From assembly GCA_963836005.1 (NCBI GenBank), contig CAWIHS010000006.1:372001-436000 (forward strand): a DNA stretch of 64,000 nucleotides, read 5' to 3'. The stretch comes from CAWIHS01 sp963836005. Lineage in GTDB: Bacteria > Pseudomonadota > Gammaproteobacteria > GRL18. Positions 1-7,571 of the stretch are shown piece after piece (positions within the stretch are counted from its first letter, which is position 1; each line of letters starts with the position of its first letter). The position numbers and the translations under genes are program-made. The notes below the pieces were generated by a model. It was not told where the DNA came from. It was given only the letters and a program-made list of their open reading frames with translations, and made no database searches.

Positions 1-136
1 CAATGGTTGCAAAGGCCACACCTTGTGGCAACACAATGACGGCACCTGTCAGACCGGCAAAAAAGTCTGCTTTTAGAGTGTCCTTGGTAATAAATTTAAA
101 CCATTTCAGGAAGGGGAATATTGCCGCAAGATTCAT
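1..136 (-). CDS. SulP/SLC26-type inorganic anion transporter, N-terminal part
   Basis: Only the first 45 codons are in the window; the gene runs off the left edge on the reverse strand. From the ATG at 134-136 the translation is a short polar stretch (FLKWFKFITKDTLKADF) followed by FFAGLTGAVIVLPQGVAFA. This is the entry into the first membrane segment of SulP/SLC26 sulfate-bicarbonate-type transporters, where a 'DxxAGLT..ViliPQG.AfA' pattern is conserved. A GGAG ribosome-binding site lies 5 bases before the ATG. The family moves sulfate, bicarbonate or other anions across the inner membrane; the substrate cannot be told from this fragment. Family call is fairly sure, specific function unknown. 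Confidence 0.75.
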   Translation of the reverse strand, partial: MNLAAIFPFLKWFKFITKDTLKADFFAGLTGAVIVLPQGVAFATI

Positions 137-575
137 GCTTTCTCCAGGTGAAGATGTATTATTAGATAACTCAGGATAGTGATATGTATGGCTGCGACAT
201 ATGATTGTGACCGGCCTGCATGAACAACAGGTTATGCTTCAGAAGATGCACAAGAAAATCTGTTTGTTGTTGACCACCTGAGTATCAAGAATAAGAAAGA
301 AGAGAAGAATTATAATACAATATTGAGTTTTATTGTACTTATTAAGCGCCTTTGCCCTGTTACAGTGTCTGCTTCTTAAGCAGAGCGGCGAAGTTCTGAT
401 TGTAAAAGCCATTTATTCTCAAGCCCTGCAAAGGCAGGGGCCTGACGTTCGAATCGTCTCGGATGTGCCATATGCTTGTTTTACTGTAGTTTTTATCACT
501 CAAACCCAACACGATCTGTGAATCAGAAGTTCTCTCCAAAGCTATGGATCAGTTTGCTGGTTACATAACTCCAAT
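137..575. other. Intergenic region between the SulP and Nudix genes
   Basis: No convincing gene is seen. It contains a perfect 6-bp stem (CCCTGC-AAAG-GCAGGG near 425-440) followed by GACG-TTCGAAT-CGTC, which resembles a tRNA T-arm, and ends ...GTGCCA. No matching 5' acceptor strand or anticodon arm was found, so no tRNA is called. A 62-codon open frame over the same stretch looks fortuitous. Confidence 0.4.
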
Positions 576-1034
576 TTAACTCTTTTCTCCCAGGTATATC
601 GACATAGCTGTGAGCTTAGCAGAGGGCAGTATCTGTTTAAGAATCTGCGGGGATAGTGAAAGGCTGTTAAGCAGGCTGATGGCTATCCATTCTACGCCAA
701 CCTGATGAGGATCAGGGTGATGCCCTGCTGCGGGTTGATAGGGTGTCATGAGCTTGCAGAGAAAAGCAAATTCGACTTTGTGTTTAATCATTTCAGGATT
801 TGAGCGGGAGGGTCTTTTGTGTTCATAGATATTTACCAGGTCCAGTACCTGAACGCGGGCTGCAGCTTCTTCATGAACTTCCCGAATAACGGCCTGCTCG
901 AGTGTTTCTCCAGGTTCCTGACCACCTCCCGGTAAGGTATAGACGATCTGCTCGTCCGGGTATTCCTTTTTAAGCAGTAATACCTTATCGCCATCCATAA
1001 TTATTGCTTTGGCGGTGTTTTTGGTCTTAATCAA
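576..1034 (-). CDS. Nudix hydrolase
   Basis: The protein has a full Nudix box: GGGQEPGETLEQAVIREVHE, then E, matching G-x5-E-x7-REVxEE. This is the Mg2+-binding and catalytic helix of enzymes that hydrolyse nucleoside diphosphates linked to another group. The box sits about 40 residues in, preceded by the usual beta strands (AIIMDGDKVLLLKK). The reading frame stays open far upstream, but that part overlaps the next gene in another frame. I therefore place the start at the TTG at 1034-1032, giving 152 residues, normal for the family, and an 8-base overlap with the stop of the upstream gene (translational coupling). The substrate is unknown; MutT-like, ADP-ribose or mRNA-cap type activities are all possible. 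Confidence 0.8.
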   Translation of the reverse strand: MIKTKNTAKAIIMDGDKVLLLKKEYPDEQIVYTLPGGGQEPGETLEQAVIREVHEEAAARVQVLDLVNIYEHKRPSRSNPEMIKHKVEFAFLCKLMTPYQPAAGHHPDPHQVGVEWIAISLLNSLSLSPQILKQILPSAKLTAMSIYLGEKS

Positions 1035-1332
1035 TGAAGTTTCCCGGCCCGCTTTTATCCTTTTCGATCTCAAGCGCTTTGCTGATGATTTCTTTGTATA
1101 ATTGAATGACTTTGCTGAACAGAACCTGTATGTCTTCGGGGCTGTCATCAACATAGTGCTTGTTTTCAAGTCCATCACGGATCACTTCTTCAAGGAAGTC
1201 GGTATCCATTTTACTGAGCGGATTACCGGCATCGACACTTTCTTTGATATCAAGGATCCTGGGTAGTCGATGTTTCTCAAATCGTTCAAAGAGGGCTTCT
1301 TTTATTAATCGCTGCTTGTCAGGCTCAGTCAT
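1027..1332 (-). CDS. Small acidic protein of unknown function
   Basis: A 101-residue, highly charged, probably helical soluble protein without signal peptide or membrane segment. I do not recognise the family. It lies immediately upstream of the Nudix hydrolase, its stop codon overlapping that gene's proposed TTG start, so the two are likely co-transcribed and translationally coupled. The reading frame is well supported by this junction and by amino-acid composition (balanced Lys/Glu/Asp, a repeated hydrophobic spacing typical of helices). A role in the same pathway as the hydrolase is only an inference from position. Confidence 0.6.
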   Translation of the reverse strand: MTEPDKQRLIKEALFERFEKHRLPRILDIKESVDAGNPLSKMDTDFLEEVIRDGLENKHYVDDSPEDIQVLFSKVIQLYKEIISKALEIEKDKSGPGNFID

Positions 1333-1479
1333 AGTATGCTCTGGTTCGTTGGTTAGATAGCTATTGAGTAGTTACATTATTTTCAGTATAGCATTAATAT
1401 AGAGTATGAGATTGTTATTAGTAATAAGCTTATATTGAGCTCTTACAGTTTTTCACATACTACAAAATAGTTAGGAGAG

Positions 1480-2115
1480 ATGATGATGTTTCATAGCAAG
1501 CAAGCCAGGATTTTTTTAATTTTCGTCAGTTTCCTGTTGTTGTCAGCCTGTAGTTCGACAAAACTGGTCAGCAGCTGGCACAAACCTGATGTTGCAGCTA
1601 CGCCGGTGAAACGTATATTGATTCTGGGCGTTATGCCGACTGATTTACAGCGGCGAACCATTGAAGATGCTTTTGTGCAGCGCCTGGCCAAGGAATCTGT
1701 AACCGGGATTGCAGGCTATACGCTGATGAGCAATCCGCAAGATTATGATGAAGTGGCTGACATTCGTGCAGCTGTCAGTCAGTCAGATGCTGATGCGGCC
1801 ATGATAATACGCCTGATTTCAGCCGAAGAACAGGAACGCTATGTGCCGCCGACTGTTGACTATATGCCTTCTTTTGGTATGGGTTATGGTTTTTATGATT
1901 ATTATGGCATGTCGTATCAGGCCGTGTATCGCCCCGGATATAAAACTATAGATCAGATTGTCAAGCTTGAAGCGACCATGTTTGCAACCAGGACAGAAGA
2001 CATGATCTGGGCCGGCGGAACTGAAAGCTTTAACCCACCATCAACTGATGCAATCGTCAGTGAAAATACCAATCTGATGGTTGAAAATATGCAGAAAGTC
2101 GGTCTGATAAAATGA
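1480..2115 (+). CDS. Outer-membrane or periplasmic lipoprotein of unknown function
   Basis: The 211-residue product starts with a lysine/arginine-containing n-region, a hydrophobic core and a lipobox (LLLSAC), so it should be lipidated at Cys24 after signal peptidase II cleavage. The mature part begins SSTKLVSSWHKPD, then a conserved-looking alpha/beta region (RILILGV, RRTIEDAFVQRLAKE) and a Gly/Tyr-rich loop (GMGYGFYDYYGMSYQ). The 'SSWxxPD...R.lV.gv' opening is shared by a group of uncharacterised proteobacterial lipoproteins. An AGGAG site precedes the ATGATGATG cluster, so the exact start among the three is uncertain by two codons. It stands alone, with no operon partner, between the divergent Nudix pair and the long Mbx-like operon. 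Function unknown. Confidence 0.75.
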   Translation: MMMFHSKQARIFLIFVSFLLLSACSSTKLVSSWHKPDVAATPVKRILILGVMPTDLQRRTIEDAFVQRLAKESVTGIAGYTLMSNPQDYDEVADIRAAVSQSDADAAMIIRLISAEEQERYVPPTVDYMPSFGMGYGFYDYYGMSYQAVYRPGYKTIDQIVKLEATMFATRTEDMIWAGGTESFNPPSTDAIVSENTNLMVENMQKVGLIK

Positions 2116-2885
2116 CGACAAAGACCTATCCGCTCACGCATAGATCCACGGCACCGGCATAAACAACACCAGCCCGGGGTTTTCGGGGTTTCTGAGAGGG
2201 CATCGTGCCTGAATCAAACAGGCATTCCCTCGCCGAAACACAGCAGCAGGATACTTTAAAAGCCCTGTATTTAATTGGCTTCTGCACATTATTGCGTACC
2301 TGATATTTTAAAGAGCTGCACCTTCCCCCTCTGAAGGCAAGGCTGGGATGATGGGGTAACGATATAAGTGCTTAGTAGAGAGATTCTTTTCTGAGCCAGG
2401 TCGAGGAAAGTGCTCTCATTATTGCTGGTGGTGCAGCAGCTGCTATTCTACTGGCTACAATCGCTGCCCTGTCCTCGTGTAATTATCCTGCTCTCATGCG
2501 TAGGTACTTAAGGAGAAGCGGGTATTTGTGGAAGAAGTTTCTATAGCCATGGACGGCTATAGAAAGCCTATAGGGATATATTTACGGCGTCTTCTGGAAC
2601 AAATACCCGATTCTTCATCAACATTTTTGCTTAAGAACTAACCTATGATCCTGATCTATAAACATTCTGCTAGCGGCGGTTTCATCCCGGCGCTCAACAT
2701 ACTGAAAATTCTGCAAGGTATGAAGCTTCCTGTCCCCATAAGCAGGCCGGATTAAAGTGCGGGTGACCGCCGCCAATGGAGAACTGGAGATTGCCTGCAG
2801 GCGATTAAATTCCTTTAGGTAATGCTCTGTTGTCTGCCTGACTTTAATGCCTTTTCAAGGAATGCTGACCTGCTAGGGTTCTGAA
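2116..2885. other. Long intergenic region, mostly unassigned
   Basis: About 770 bases with no supportable gene. Near 2315-2360 there is a degenerate copy of the palindromic repeat found throughout the window (CACCTTCCCCCTCTGAAGGC... GGGATGATGGGG). A 45-codon open stretch near 2390-2540 encodes a hydrophobic segment followed by Arg/Tyr-rich sequence but has no ATG start; it is too weak to call. The rest shows nothing I can name. Confidence 0.4.
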
Positions 2886-2914
2886 TTGACTGGATGTAGT
2901 TGCTGTAATAATAC
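2886..2914 (+). promoter_or_regulatory. Candidate sigma-70 promoter for the Mbx-like operon
   Basis: TTGACT (2886-2891), a 17-base spacer and TAATAC (2909-2914). It lies about 150 bases before the first gene of the 13-gene operon. Confidence 0.4.
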
Positions 2915-2939
2915 TGTCATATTTATGTGTTTATAATAC

Positions 2940-2969
2940 TTGCTGTAGATAGTGGTTACACTTTATAAT
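2940..2969 (+). promoter_or_regulatory. Second candidate sigma-70 promoter for the Mbx-like operon
   Basis: TTGCTG (2940-2945), an 18-base spacer and a perfect TATAAT (2964-2969). It is closer to the operon than the previous candidate, so either or both may be used. Confidence 0.4.
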
Positions 2970-3063
2970 GCAGCCCTGCTGACAGCAAGTGTCAACAACA
3001 TCATCTATGATCTTTGGATGAACATTATATCTGTATGCTCTCAAATCTTCTGGAATGCAATTA

Positions 3064-3570
3064 ATGAGTAACAAGGCTTCGACCCCTTATCTGTTTACCT
3101 TTCTGGTTTGTTTTCTTTTATGGCTGCTGTTGACAGGGTCTCTTGAGCGTGACGAATTGCTGGCGGGTGTATTTATATCACTGATCGTTGCAATCATTGC
3201 TGCCAAACGTTTATCCATTCTTAATGGTGTGCGTTTTTCACCCATGAGCTTAATTGCCCTGATCCGCTATCTGGGATATTTTTTCACAGCCCTGTGGGCA
3301 GCGAATATTGATTTGGCCAGACGGATTTTATCACCTGATCTGCCCATCAATCCCGGAGTGGTTGAAGTCGAAACCACCATGCAGTCTGATTTGGGAAAAT
3401 TAATGCTGGCTAACAGCATTACCCTGACACCAGGAACCCTGACCGTTGATGTGTATGATAATCACCTGCGGGTTCACTGGATAAATTGTACATCCGAAAC
3501 TGATACACAAGCGGCAACCCGAGCAGTGGCCAGTCAATTTGAAAGCTATTTAAAGGGATTTTTAAAATGA
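3064..3570 (+). CDS. mrpE: MrpE/MnhE-type subunit of Mbx-like membrane complex (MbxA position)
   Basis: First gene of the operon. About 168 residues with two or three N-terminal membrane segments (FLVCFLLWLLLTGS, LLAGVFISLIVAIIAA, ALIRYLGYFFTALWA). These are followed by the soluble domain with LANSITLTPGTLTVDV, a signature of MrpE subunits of Na+/H+ antiporters and of the MbhA/MbxA subunits. I start at the second ATG (3064), which has TGGA 9 bases upstream; the ATG at 3055 would add three residues. The next gene starts inside its stop codon. MrpE-type subunits form part of the Na+/H+ translocating module beside MrpF and MrpG rather than carrying redox centres. Confidence 0.88.
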   Translation: MSNKASTPYLFTFLVCFLLWLLLTGSLERDELLAGVFISLIVAIIAAKRLSILNGVRFSPMSLIALIRYLGYFFTALWAANIDLARRILSPDLPINPGVVEVETTMQSDLGKLMLANSITLTPGTLTVDVYDNHLRVHWINCTSETDTQAATRAVASQFESYLKGFLK

Positions 3571-3857
3571 GCGGTTTAGAATTTGAAATCAACGCACTTG
3601 AGATCACGGCCCTGTTACTCATCGGTGCTGCTACCCTCATGGGTTTATATCGACTCATGCTTGGGCCCACTAACCCTGATCGGATAGTGAGTGCAGATGC
3701 ATTGTCAGTTATTGCCACGGTGCTTATCTGTCTGCTGGCCGCCATGTTTAACAGTTTTTTATATCTTGATGTGGCACTGATTTACGGTGTGCTGTCGTTT
3801 GTCGGCATGATTGCGCTGGCACGGGCCATAGAAACCGGTTCTAAGGGAAGGGAATAA
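3567..3857 (+). CDS. mrpF: MrpF/PhaF-type membrane subunit (MbxB position)
   Basis: A 96-residue protein with three predicted membrane helices and the MrpF hallmark R-x-x-x-GPTNPDRIVSADAL, followed by a second helix (IATVLICLLAAMF) and a third (VALIYGVLSFVGMIALARAI). It overlaps the end of mrpE by four bases (ATGA) and the start of mrpG by one, so the three small antiporter subunits are translationally coupled. MrpF packs with MrpE and MrpG in Mrp antiporters and in the hydrogenase-like Mbh/Mbx complexes. It contributes to the ion path, not to electron transfer. Length and motif agree with the family, and the call is secure. Confidence 0.9.
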   Translation: MSGLEFEINALEITALLLIGAATLMGLYRLMLGPTNPDRIVSADALSVIATVLICLLAAMFNSFLYLDVALIYGVLSFVGMIALARAIETGSKGRE

Positions 3858-4231
3858 TGGTGCGTATACTTGCTGATCTTTTTCTTCTTGCCGGTGCTGC
3901 TTTCATTTTTCTTGGTGCTCTGGGACTTATCCGTATGCCGGATGTGTATAACCGTATCCAGGCTGGAACCAAAGCAGTCACCCTGGGTGCCATTGGGGTT
4001 TTTATAGGTATAGGAATTCTTTACCCGCAATGGTGGAACAAATTAGTGGTTATACTCGGTTTTATCCTGTTGACCAACCCTGTAAGTTCTTCGGCGATTG
4101 CCCGGGCACTGTATCTCTCTGGTGTCAGACCCTGGCACCAGCCAGCCAGAAATACTGACTGTTCCTCGGAGCAAGCTGGCGATGCTCAGGCTGTTAAAGA
4201 TAAAATATCAAAAACTGGAACCTCATTATGA
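3857..4231 (+). CDS. mrpG: MrpG/PhaG-type membrane subunit (MbxC position)
   Basis: A 124-residue protein with three membrane helices. The typical MrpG segment GLIRMPDVYNRIQAGTKAVT lies between helix 1 and helix 2, and GFILLTNPVSSSAIARALYL in helix 3. The C-terminal 25 residues after ALYLSGVRPWHQP are polar and unlike the family core. Its ATG uses the last base of the mrpF stop and its own stop overlaps the next gene by four bases. In Mrp antiporters this subunit is needed for Na+/H+ exchange. Position and order (E-F-G) match the first three genes of archaeal mbx/mbs clusters. Confidence 0.9.
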   Translation: MVRILADLFLLAGAAFIFLGALGLIRMPDVYNRIQAGTKAVTLGAIGVFIGIGILYPQWWNKLVVILGFILLTNPVSSSAIARALYLSGVRPWHQPARNTDCSSEQAGDAQAVKDKISKTGTSL

Positions 4232-4656
4232 CCTGGATTGTGCTGATTGTGGTATTAGTTATGTTGTTTGCGGCAATTGCTACCATGTTTTTGCCTAATA
4301 TGCTGGCTGCCGTTGCTGCATCCTCGGTGGTTTCACTGTCAGTGGCTGTTGTGTTTGTGTTTTTAAAGGCTCCTGATGTAGCCATGACTGAAGCAGCCAT
4401 CGGTGCCGGACTGAGTTCATTACTGCTGGCGTTGGGATTGCAGCGACTGGGTTTATGGCAGCTCGAGGCGGACGATCTGAATGAATTGCAAGAGCCTTCA
4501 GCGGGTAAAGAGCCTTCAGCGGGTAAAGAGCCTTCAGCGGGTAAAGAGCCTTCAGCGGGTAAAGAGCCTTCAGCCGGAAAAGATAAGCCTTCAGCCGGAG
4601 ACAATACAGCTTTTGCTGACAGGCAAAAACTGCCAACGGAGGACAACAATGCGTAA
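4228..4656 (+). CDS. MbhD/MbxD-like small membrane subunit with repetitive tail
   Basis: A 142-residue protein. The first ~90 residues hold three helices and the motif VFLKAPDVAMTEAAIGAG, characteristic of the MbhD domain (also found inside MrpA), whose acidic and polar residues line the ion path. After residue 88 the protein changes to a low-complexity tail of six-residue units KEPSAG encoded by an 18-bp minisatellite (4492-4600). This tail is absent from usual family members and is probably cytoplasmic and dispensable. The stop overlaps the next start by eight bases (ATGCGTAA). Confidence is high for the domain, while the tail's role is unknown. Confidence 0.85.
   Translation: MTWIVLIVVLVMLFAAIATMFLPNMLAAVAASSVVSLSVAVVFVFLKAPDVAMTEAAIGAGLSSLLLALGLQRLGLWQLEADDLNELQEPSAGKEPSAGKEPSAGKEPSAGKEPSAGKDKPSAGDNTAFADRQKLPTEDNNA
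4492..4600 (+). repeat. 18-bp minisatellite in the 3' end of the mbhD-like gene
   Basis: Four identical 18-bp units (GAGCCTTCAGCGGGTAAA at 4492, 4510, 4528, 4546), a fifth diverged one at 4564 and a partial copy after it. Eighteen bases are six codons, so copy-number change keeps frame. The reverse complement of the same unit occurs in mrpB. Confidence 0.95.
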
Positions 4657-5464
4657 TTTTACTGCCTTGCTGTTTGCCGGCGGTCTGGCTTTTTTATTAC
4701 TGGTTATCGCCATACAGCTTCCTTTCGGTGTGTCGCCAAAAATACTCGCTGATGGAATTCTTGCTGCAGCACCCGAACAGATTGGTGCAGCAAATATAGT
4801 GACATCCGTAGTTCTGGGCTATCGCGGTATCGACACCCTGGGAGAGTTATCCATCCTTTTTGCCGCCGCTGCCGGTGCCGGTTTAGTGTTGCGTTCAGTT
4901 GCTGAAAAACGCAAAGTGCAGGTAAGGGATGCGAGTTTTCTGGTCACCCGTTCTGCCGATTTAATGTTTCCATTACTCCTGCTGGTTGGTTTTTATATTA
5001 TTTTTCATGGTCACCTGACCCCGGGTGGCGGTTTTCAGGGGGGTGTTATTCTTGCTGTTGCCTTTTTTCTGCCTATGCTTGCTCGTCCTGAGAGCAAAAT
5101 TTCTCATACCGTTATCGGACTAATTGAAGGCTTTGCCGGCAGTGCGTTTATCCTTATTGGGCTATGGGCCATGTTCCAGGATAAAGCTTTTTTACAACCC
5201 CTGTTTATTAGTCAGTTTTTAGATAAAGGCGAATTAGGTACTCTGATGTCTGCAGGAAGCCTGCCTTTATTGTATATCGCCGTGGGCCTGAAAGTCGGCT
5301 CGGAGCTGGCCGGATTACTGGCATCGGTAGCTGCAGTTGCTCCGACTGAAGGCTCTTTACCTGCCTCCACTGAAGGCAATTTTCCCGCTGAAGGCTCTTT
5401 ACCCGCTGAAGGCACTTTACCCGCTGAAGGCACTACAAAAAATAACCAGGGAGAGCAGGGATGA
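4649..5464 (+). CDS. mrpB: MrpB-type subunit (fused MbxE/MbxF-like), repetitive C-terminus
   Basis: The start is the ATG at 4649, eight bases inside the previous gene, with GGAGG 8 bases upstream; 271 residues. Residues 1-90 resemble the MbhE part (VTSVVLGYRGIDTLGELSIL). Residues from ~100 on are the MnhB domain, with the invariant-type GHLTPGGGFQGGVILA and four helices. In Pyrococcus Mbx/Mbs these two parts are separate genes (E and F); here they are one polypeptide, as in many bacterial MrpA-C-terminal/MrpB arrangements. The last ~30 residues are a low-complexity tail (EGSLPAEGTLPAEG) encoded by an 18-bp minisatellite. Part of the antiporter-like membrane arm. Confidence 0.88.
   Translation: MRNFTALLFAGGLAFLLLVIAIQLPFGVSPKILADGILAAAPEQIGAANIVTSVVLGYRGIDTLGELSILFAAAAGAGLVLRSVAEKRKVQVRDASFLVTRSADLMFPLLLLVGFYIIFHGHLTPGGGFQGGVILAVAFFLPMLARPESKISHTVIGLIEGFAGSAFILIGLWAMFQDKAFLQPLFISQFLDKGELGTLMSAGSLPLLYIAVGLKVGSELAGLLASVAAVAPTEGSLPASTEGNFPAEGSLPAEGTLPAEGTTKNNQGEQG
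5345..5433 (+). repeat. 18-bp minisatellite in the 3' end of mrpB
   Basis: Degenerate units of GAAGGCTCTTTACCCGCT and variants. This is the reverse complement of the unit in the preceding mbhD-like gene, read here in a frame giving AEGSLP-type repeats. Confidence 0.9.
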
Positions 5465-5910
5465 ATGTGGAAGTTATTTTATATTCAGGCGCTATTGGAC
5501 TGGTCGTTATCGGTCTGACGGGACTAATGTGGCAGCATAATCTGTTTCGTATGCTGCTGGGACTGGCTATTGCCGAGGCGGGGGCTAATATTCTGCTGGT
5601 ATTGGCAGGCTTTAGTCAGGGTGCAATTGCGCCTATCATTCTGGGTAATAATGCGGGACAAATCATGAATGATCCGGTTCCCCAGGCTCTGGTATTGACG
5701 GCTATTGTAATCGGGGTGGGTGTTCAGGCTCTGGCACTGGCATTGATCATAAAAGTTTACCAGCACTACCGCACCCTGGATATGCGAATTATTAGACAAA
5801 ATATGGAAACAGATATTGCCCGAATTGCGGGTGTAGCGGCTCCTGCCAGCGCGCACAGTCCCGGGGATGCCGAGCCGATAAACAGCCCTGAGCCAGTAAA
5901 ACAGCCCTGA
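5461..5910 (+). CDS. mrpC: MrpC/NuoK-type subunit (MbxG position)
   Basis: A 149-residue protein whose first ~110 residues are a three-helix NuoK/MrpC domain. Its helices carry IGLVVIGLTGLM, MLLGLAIAEAGANILLVLAG (with the glutamate that NuoK-type proteins need for proton transfer) and PQALVLTAIVIGVGVQALALAL. The remaining ~40 residues form a polar tail ending in a 19/18-bp minisatellite. The stop codon is created by the repeat unit itself. Removing one A from the run at 5898-5901 would keep the frame open to a TAA at 5984-5986, overlapping the mrpD start by eight bases. The present C-terminus is therefore probably a slipped version. Confidence 0.88.
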   Translation: MNVEVILYSGAIGLVVIGLTGLMWQHNLFRMLLGLAIAEAGANILLVLAGFSQGAIAPIILGNNAGQIMNDPVPQALVLTAIVIGVGVQALALALIIKVYQHYRTLDMRIIRQNMETDIARIAGVAAPASAHSPGDAEPINSPEPVKQP

Positions 5911-5929
5911 GCCAGCAAACGGCCCTGAG
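5881..5929 (+). repeat. 19/18-bp minisatellite across the mrpC stop codon
   Basis: Units beginning AACAGCCCTGAGCCAG at 5881 and 5900, and a third, AACGGCCCTGAG, at 5918. Spacing is 19 then 18 bases; the extra base shifts the frame and makes the TGA stop at 5908-5910. A related pair (CAGCCCTGAG) occurs in frame near 7237-7270 in mrpD. Confidence 0.85.
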
Positions 5930-5978
5930 TTTAAAGCAAATACTGACACTACATTGGCACAAACAGGAGGCAGGCAGC

Positions 5979-7571
5979 ATGCATAACCTGGCTTTAGTGG
6001 TTGCGCTGCCATTATTAGCGGCCTTTCTGATCCCTGTTGTCGGGCGTATTTCTCCATGGCTGTCAAGAGCGACCGGACCATTGGTTCTGCTGGTTTGTCT
6101 CGGACTTGTGCTGTCAAACTGGGGCAAGGTGGATGAACAGGCTGTCGCGTTTGTGATTGGCGGTTTTATGCCGCCGTACGGCATCGTATTTTATATTGAT
6201 CAATTATCTCTGCTGTTTAGTCTGCTGGTGCCCCTGATATTGTTACTCTTCTGGCCCTGGCAAAGAGCGGCAGCGGACAGGGAATATTCCCTGTGGATGC
6301 TGTTAACGGCATCATCTTTTGGACTGGTGCTTTCAGGTGATTTATTTAATATTTATGTTTTTTATGAATTGCTGGCTGTAGCCAGTTATGGTTTGATTGC
6401 TGCAAGGGACAGCAGTGCCGCCTACGCCGCATCGATTCGCTACCTGATACTGAGTACTGTCGGTTCAGTATTATTTTTACTCGGTATCAGTATTATTTAC
6501 ACGCAGACCGGGACGTTGAATATTGCCCAGCTGTCATTACTGGCGCCGGAAAAACTGACTAATGTTGCAGGTCTGTCAGCCTTTGCACTGATCCTGATCG
6601 GAGCCGGCGTAAAAGCAGAGTTATTTCCGGTCAATAGTTGGGTCGCTGAAGTTTATGGCAGCGTTTCAGGGCGACTGGCAGCGATTCTTGCCGGCCTGGT
6701 TTCGAAACTGGCGGTACTGCTTATTGTACGTATGCTGATGCTGGTATTTCAAATGCCGGAAGCCATGCAGCTAATGGCTGTATTGGGTATGCTCGGGTTT
6801 ATTACTGGAGAACTGGTTGCCTGGCGGGCTAAAGACATGACTCGTATGCTGTCTTTTTCCTCGATTGGCCAATTGGGTCTGATTATACTCGCGTTTTCTC
6901 TGCCGGGTGAAACCGGTATGCTGGCAGGTGTCGCCGTTATGCTGCATCATCTGCTGGTGAAACCGGCTTTATTTATGCTCGCGGAAGGCTGGCATGGCCC
7001 GCTGGTAAAATTGACCGGCGCAGCAAAAAAATCCCCGCTGGCGGCAGCCTTATTTGTGCTGCTGGCAATGTCCTTGCTGGGTATTCCTCCGTTGCCTGGT
7101 TTCTGGGCGAAAATGCTGGTAGTGATGAATCTGGCTACTCAGGCTCAGCCGATTTATACCCTCGCTCTGGCCGCTGTGCTATTCGCCACTGTTATAGAAG
7201 CTGCCTATCTGTTCAAAGTAGTGACAGTGCTTTATCACAGCCCTGAGCTGGATAGAAACAGCCCTGAGCGCGACATAGATAATGGCGCTGATCCTGACAT
7301 GCACGATGCCGTCATACAAGTAAAAGCGCACCGTAAGACCGATCTGGCTATAGCAGGTGTGCTAGGTCTGGTGCTGATCATTGCTACGCTGTGGATACAG
7401 CCGCTGGAAAATAAACTCACTGCGCTGGCAGTACAGGCAGCAGATAAAACTCATTATATCAATACTGTTTTTCCCGCGGCTATCTCGCAGACAGAAGTCC
7501 ATGGGCTTCAGTTAGCACAGGCAGCATCGCTGCAGAATAAGAACCAGCTACAAGACAGGGAAATGAAATGA
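5979..7571 (+). CDS. mrpD: MrpD/NuoN-type ion-translocating subunit (MbxH position)
   Basis: A 530-residue antiporter-like subunit with about 14 membrane helices. Key features are the TM5 glutamate (NIYVFYELLAVASYGLIA), the TM7 lysine region (GAGVKAELFPVNSWVAEVYG), MLSFSSIGQLGLIIL and LHHLLVKPALFM. AGGAGG lies upstream of the ATG, giving a clear start. A polar insert at about residues 418-455 (SPELDRNSPERDID...) contains two copies of the CAGCCCTGAG minisatellite unit found at the mrpC end and lies between the last helices. One of two large subunits thought to carry H+ or Na+ across the membrane. It overlaps the next gene by four bases. Confidence 0.92.
   Translation: MHNLALVVALPLLAAFLIPVVGRISPWLSRATGPLVLLVCLGLVLSNWGKVDEQAVAFVIGGFMPPYGIVFYIDQLSLLFSLLVPLILLLFWPWQRAAADREYSLWMLLTASSFGLVLSGDLFNIYVFYELLAVASYGLIAARDSSAAYAASIRYLILSTVGSVLFLLGISIIYTQTGTLNIAQLSLLAPEKLTNVAGLSAFALILIGAGVKAELFPVNSWVAEVYGSVSGRLAAILAGLVSKLAVLLIVRMLMLVFQMPEAMQLMAVLGMLGFITGELVAWRAKDMTRMLSFSSIGQLGLIILAFSLPGETGMLAGVAVMLHHLLVKPALFMLAEGWHGPLVKLTGAAKKSPLAAALFVLLAMSLLGIPPLPGFWAKMLVVMNLATQAQPIYTLALAAVLFATVIEAAYLFKVVTVLYHSPELDRNSPERDIDNGADPDMHDAVIQVKAHRKTDLAIAGVLGLVLIIATLWIQPLENKLTALAVQAADKTHYINTVFPAAISQTEVHGLQLAQAASLQNKNQLQDREMK

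Noticed and set aside
390..480. tRNA-like end: T-arm GACG-TTCGAAT-CGTC and terminal GTGCCA with a variable-arm-like stem
   Set aside because: No complementary 5' acceptor strand, D-arm or anticodon stem could be found, so it is at most a relic.
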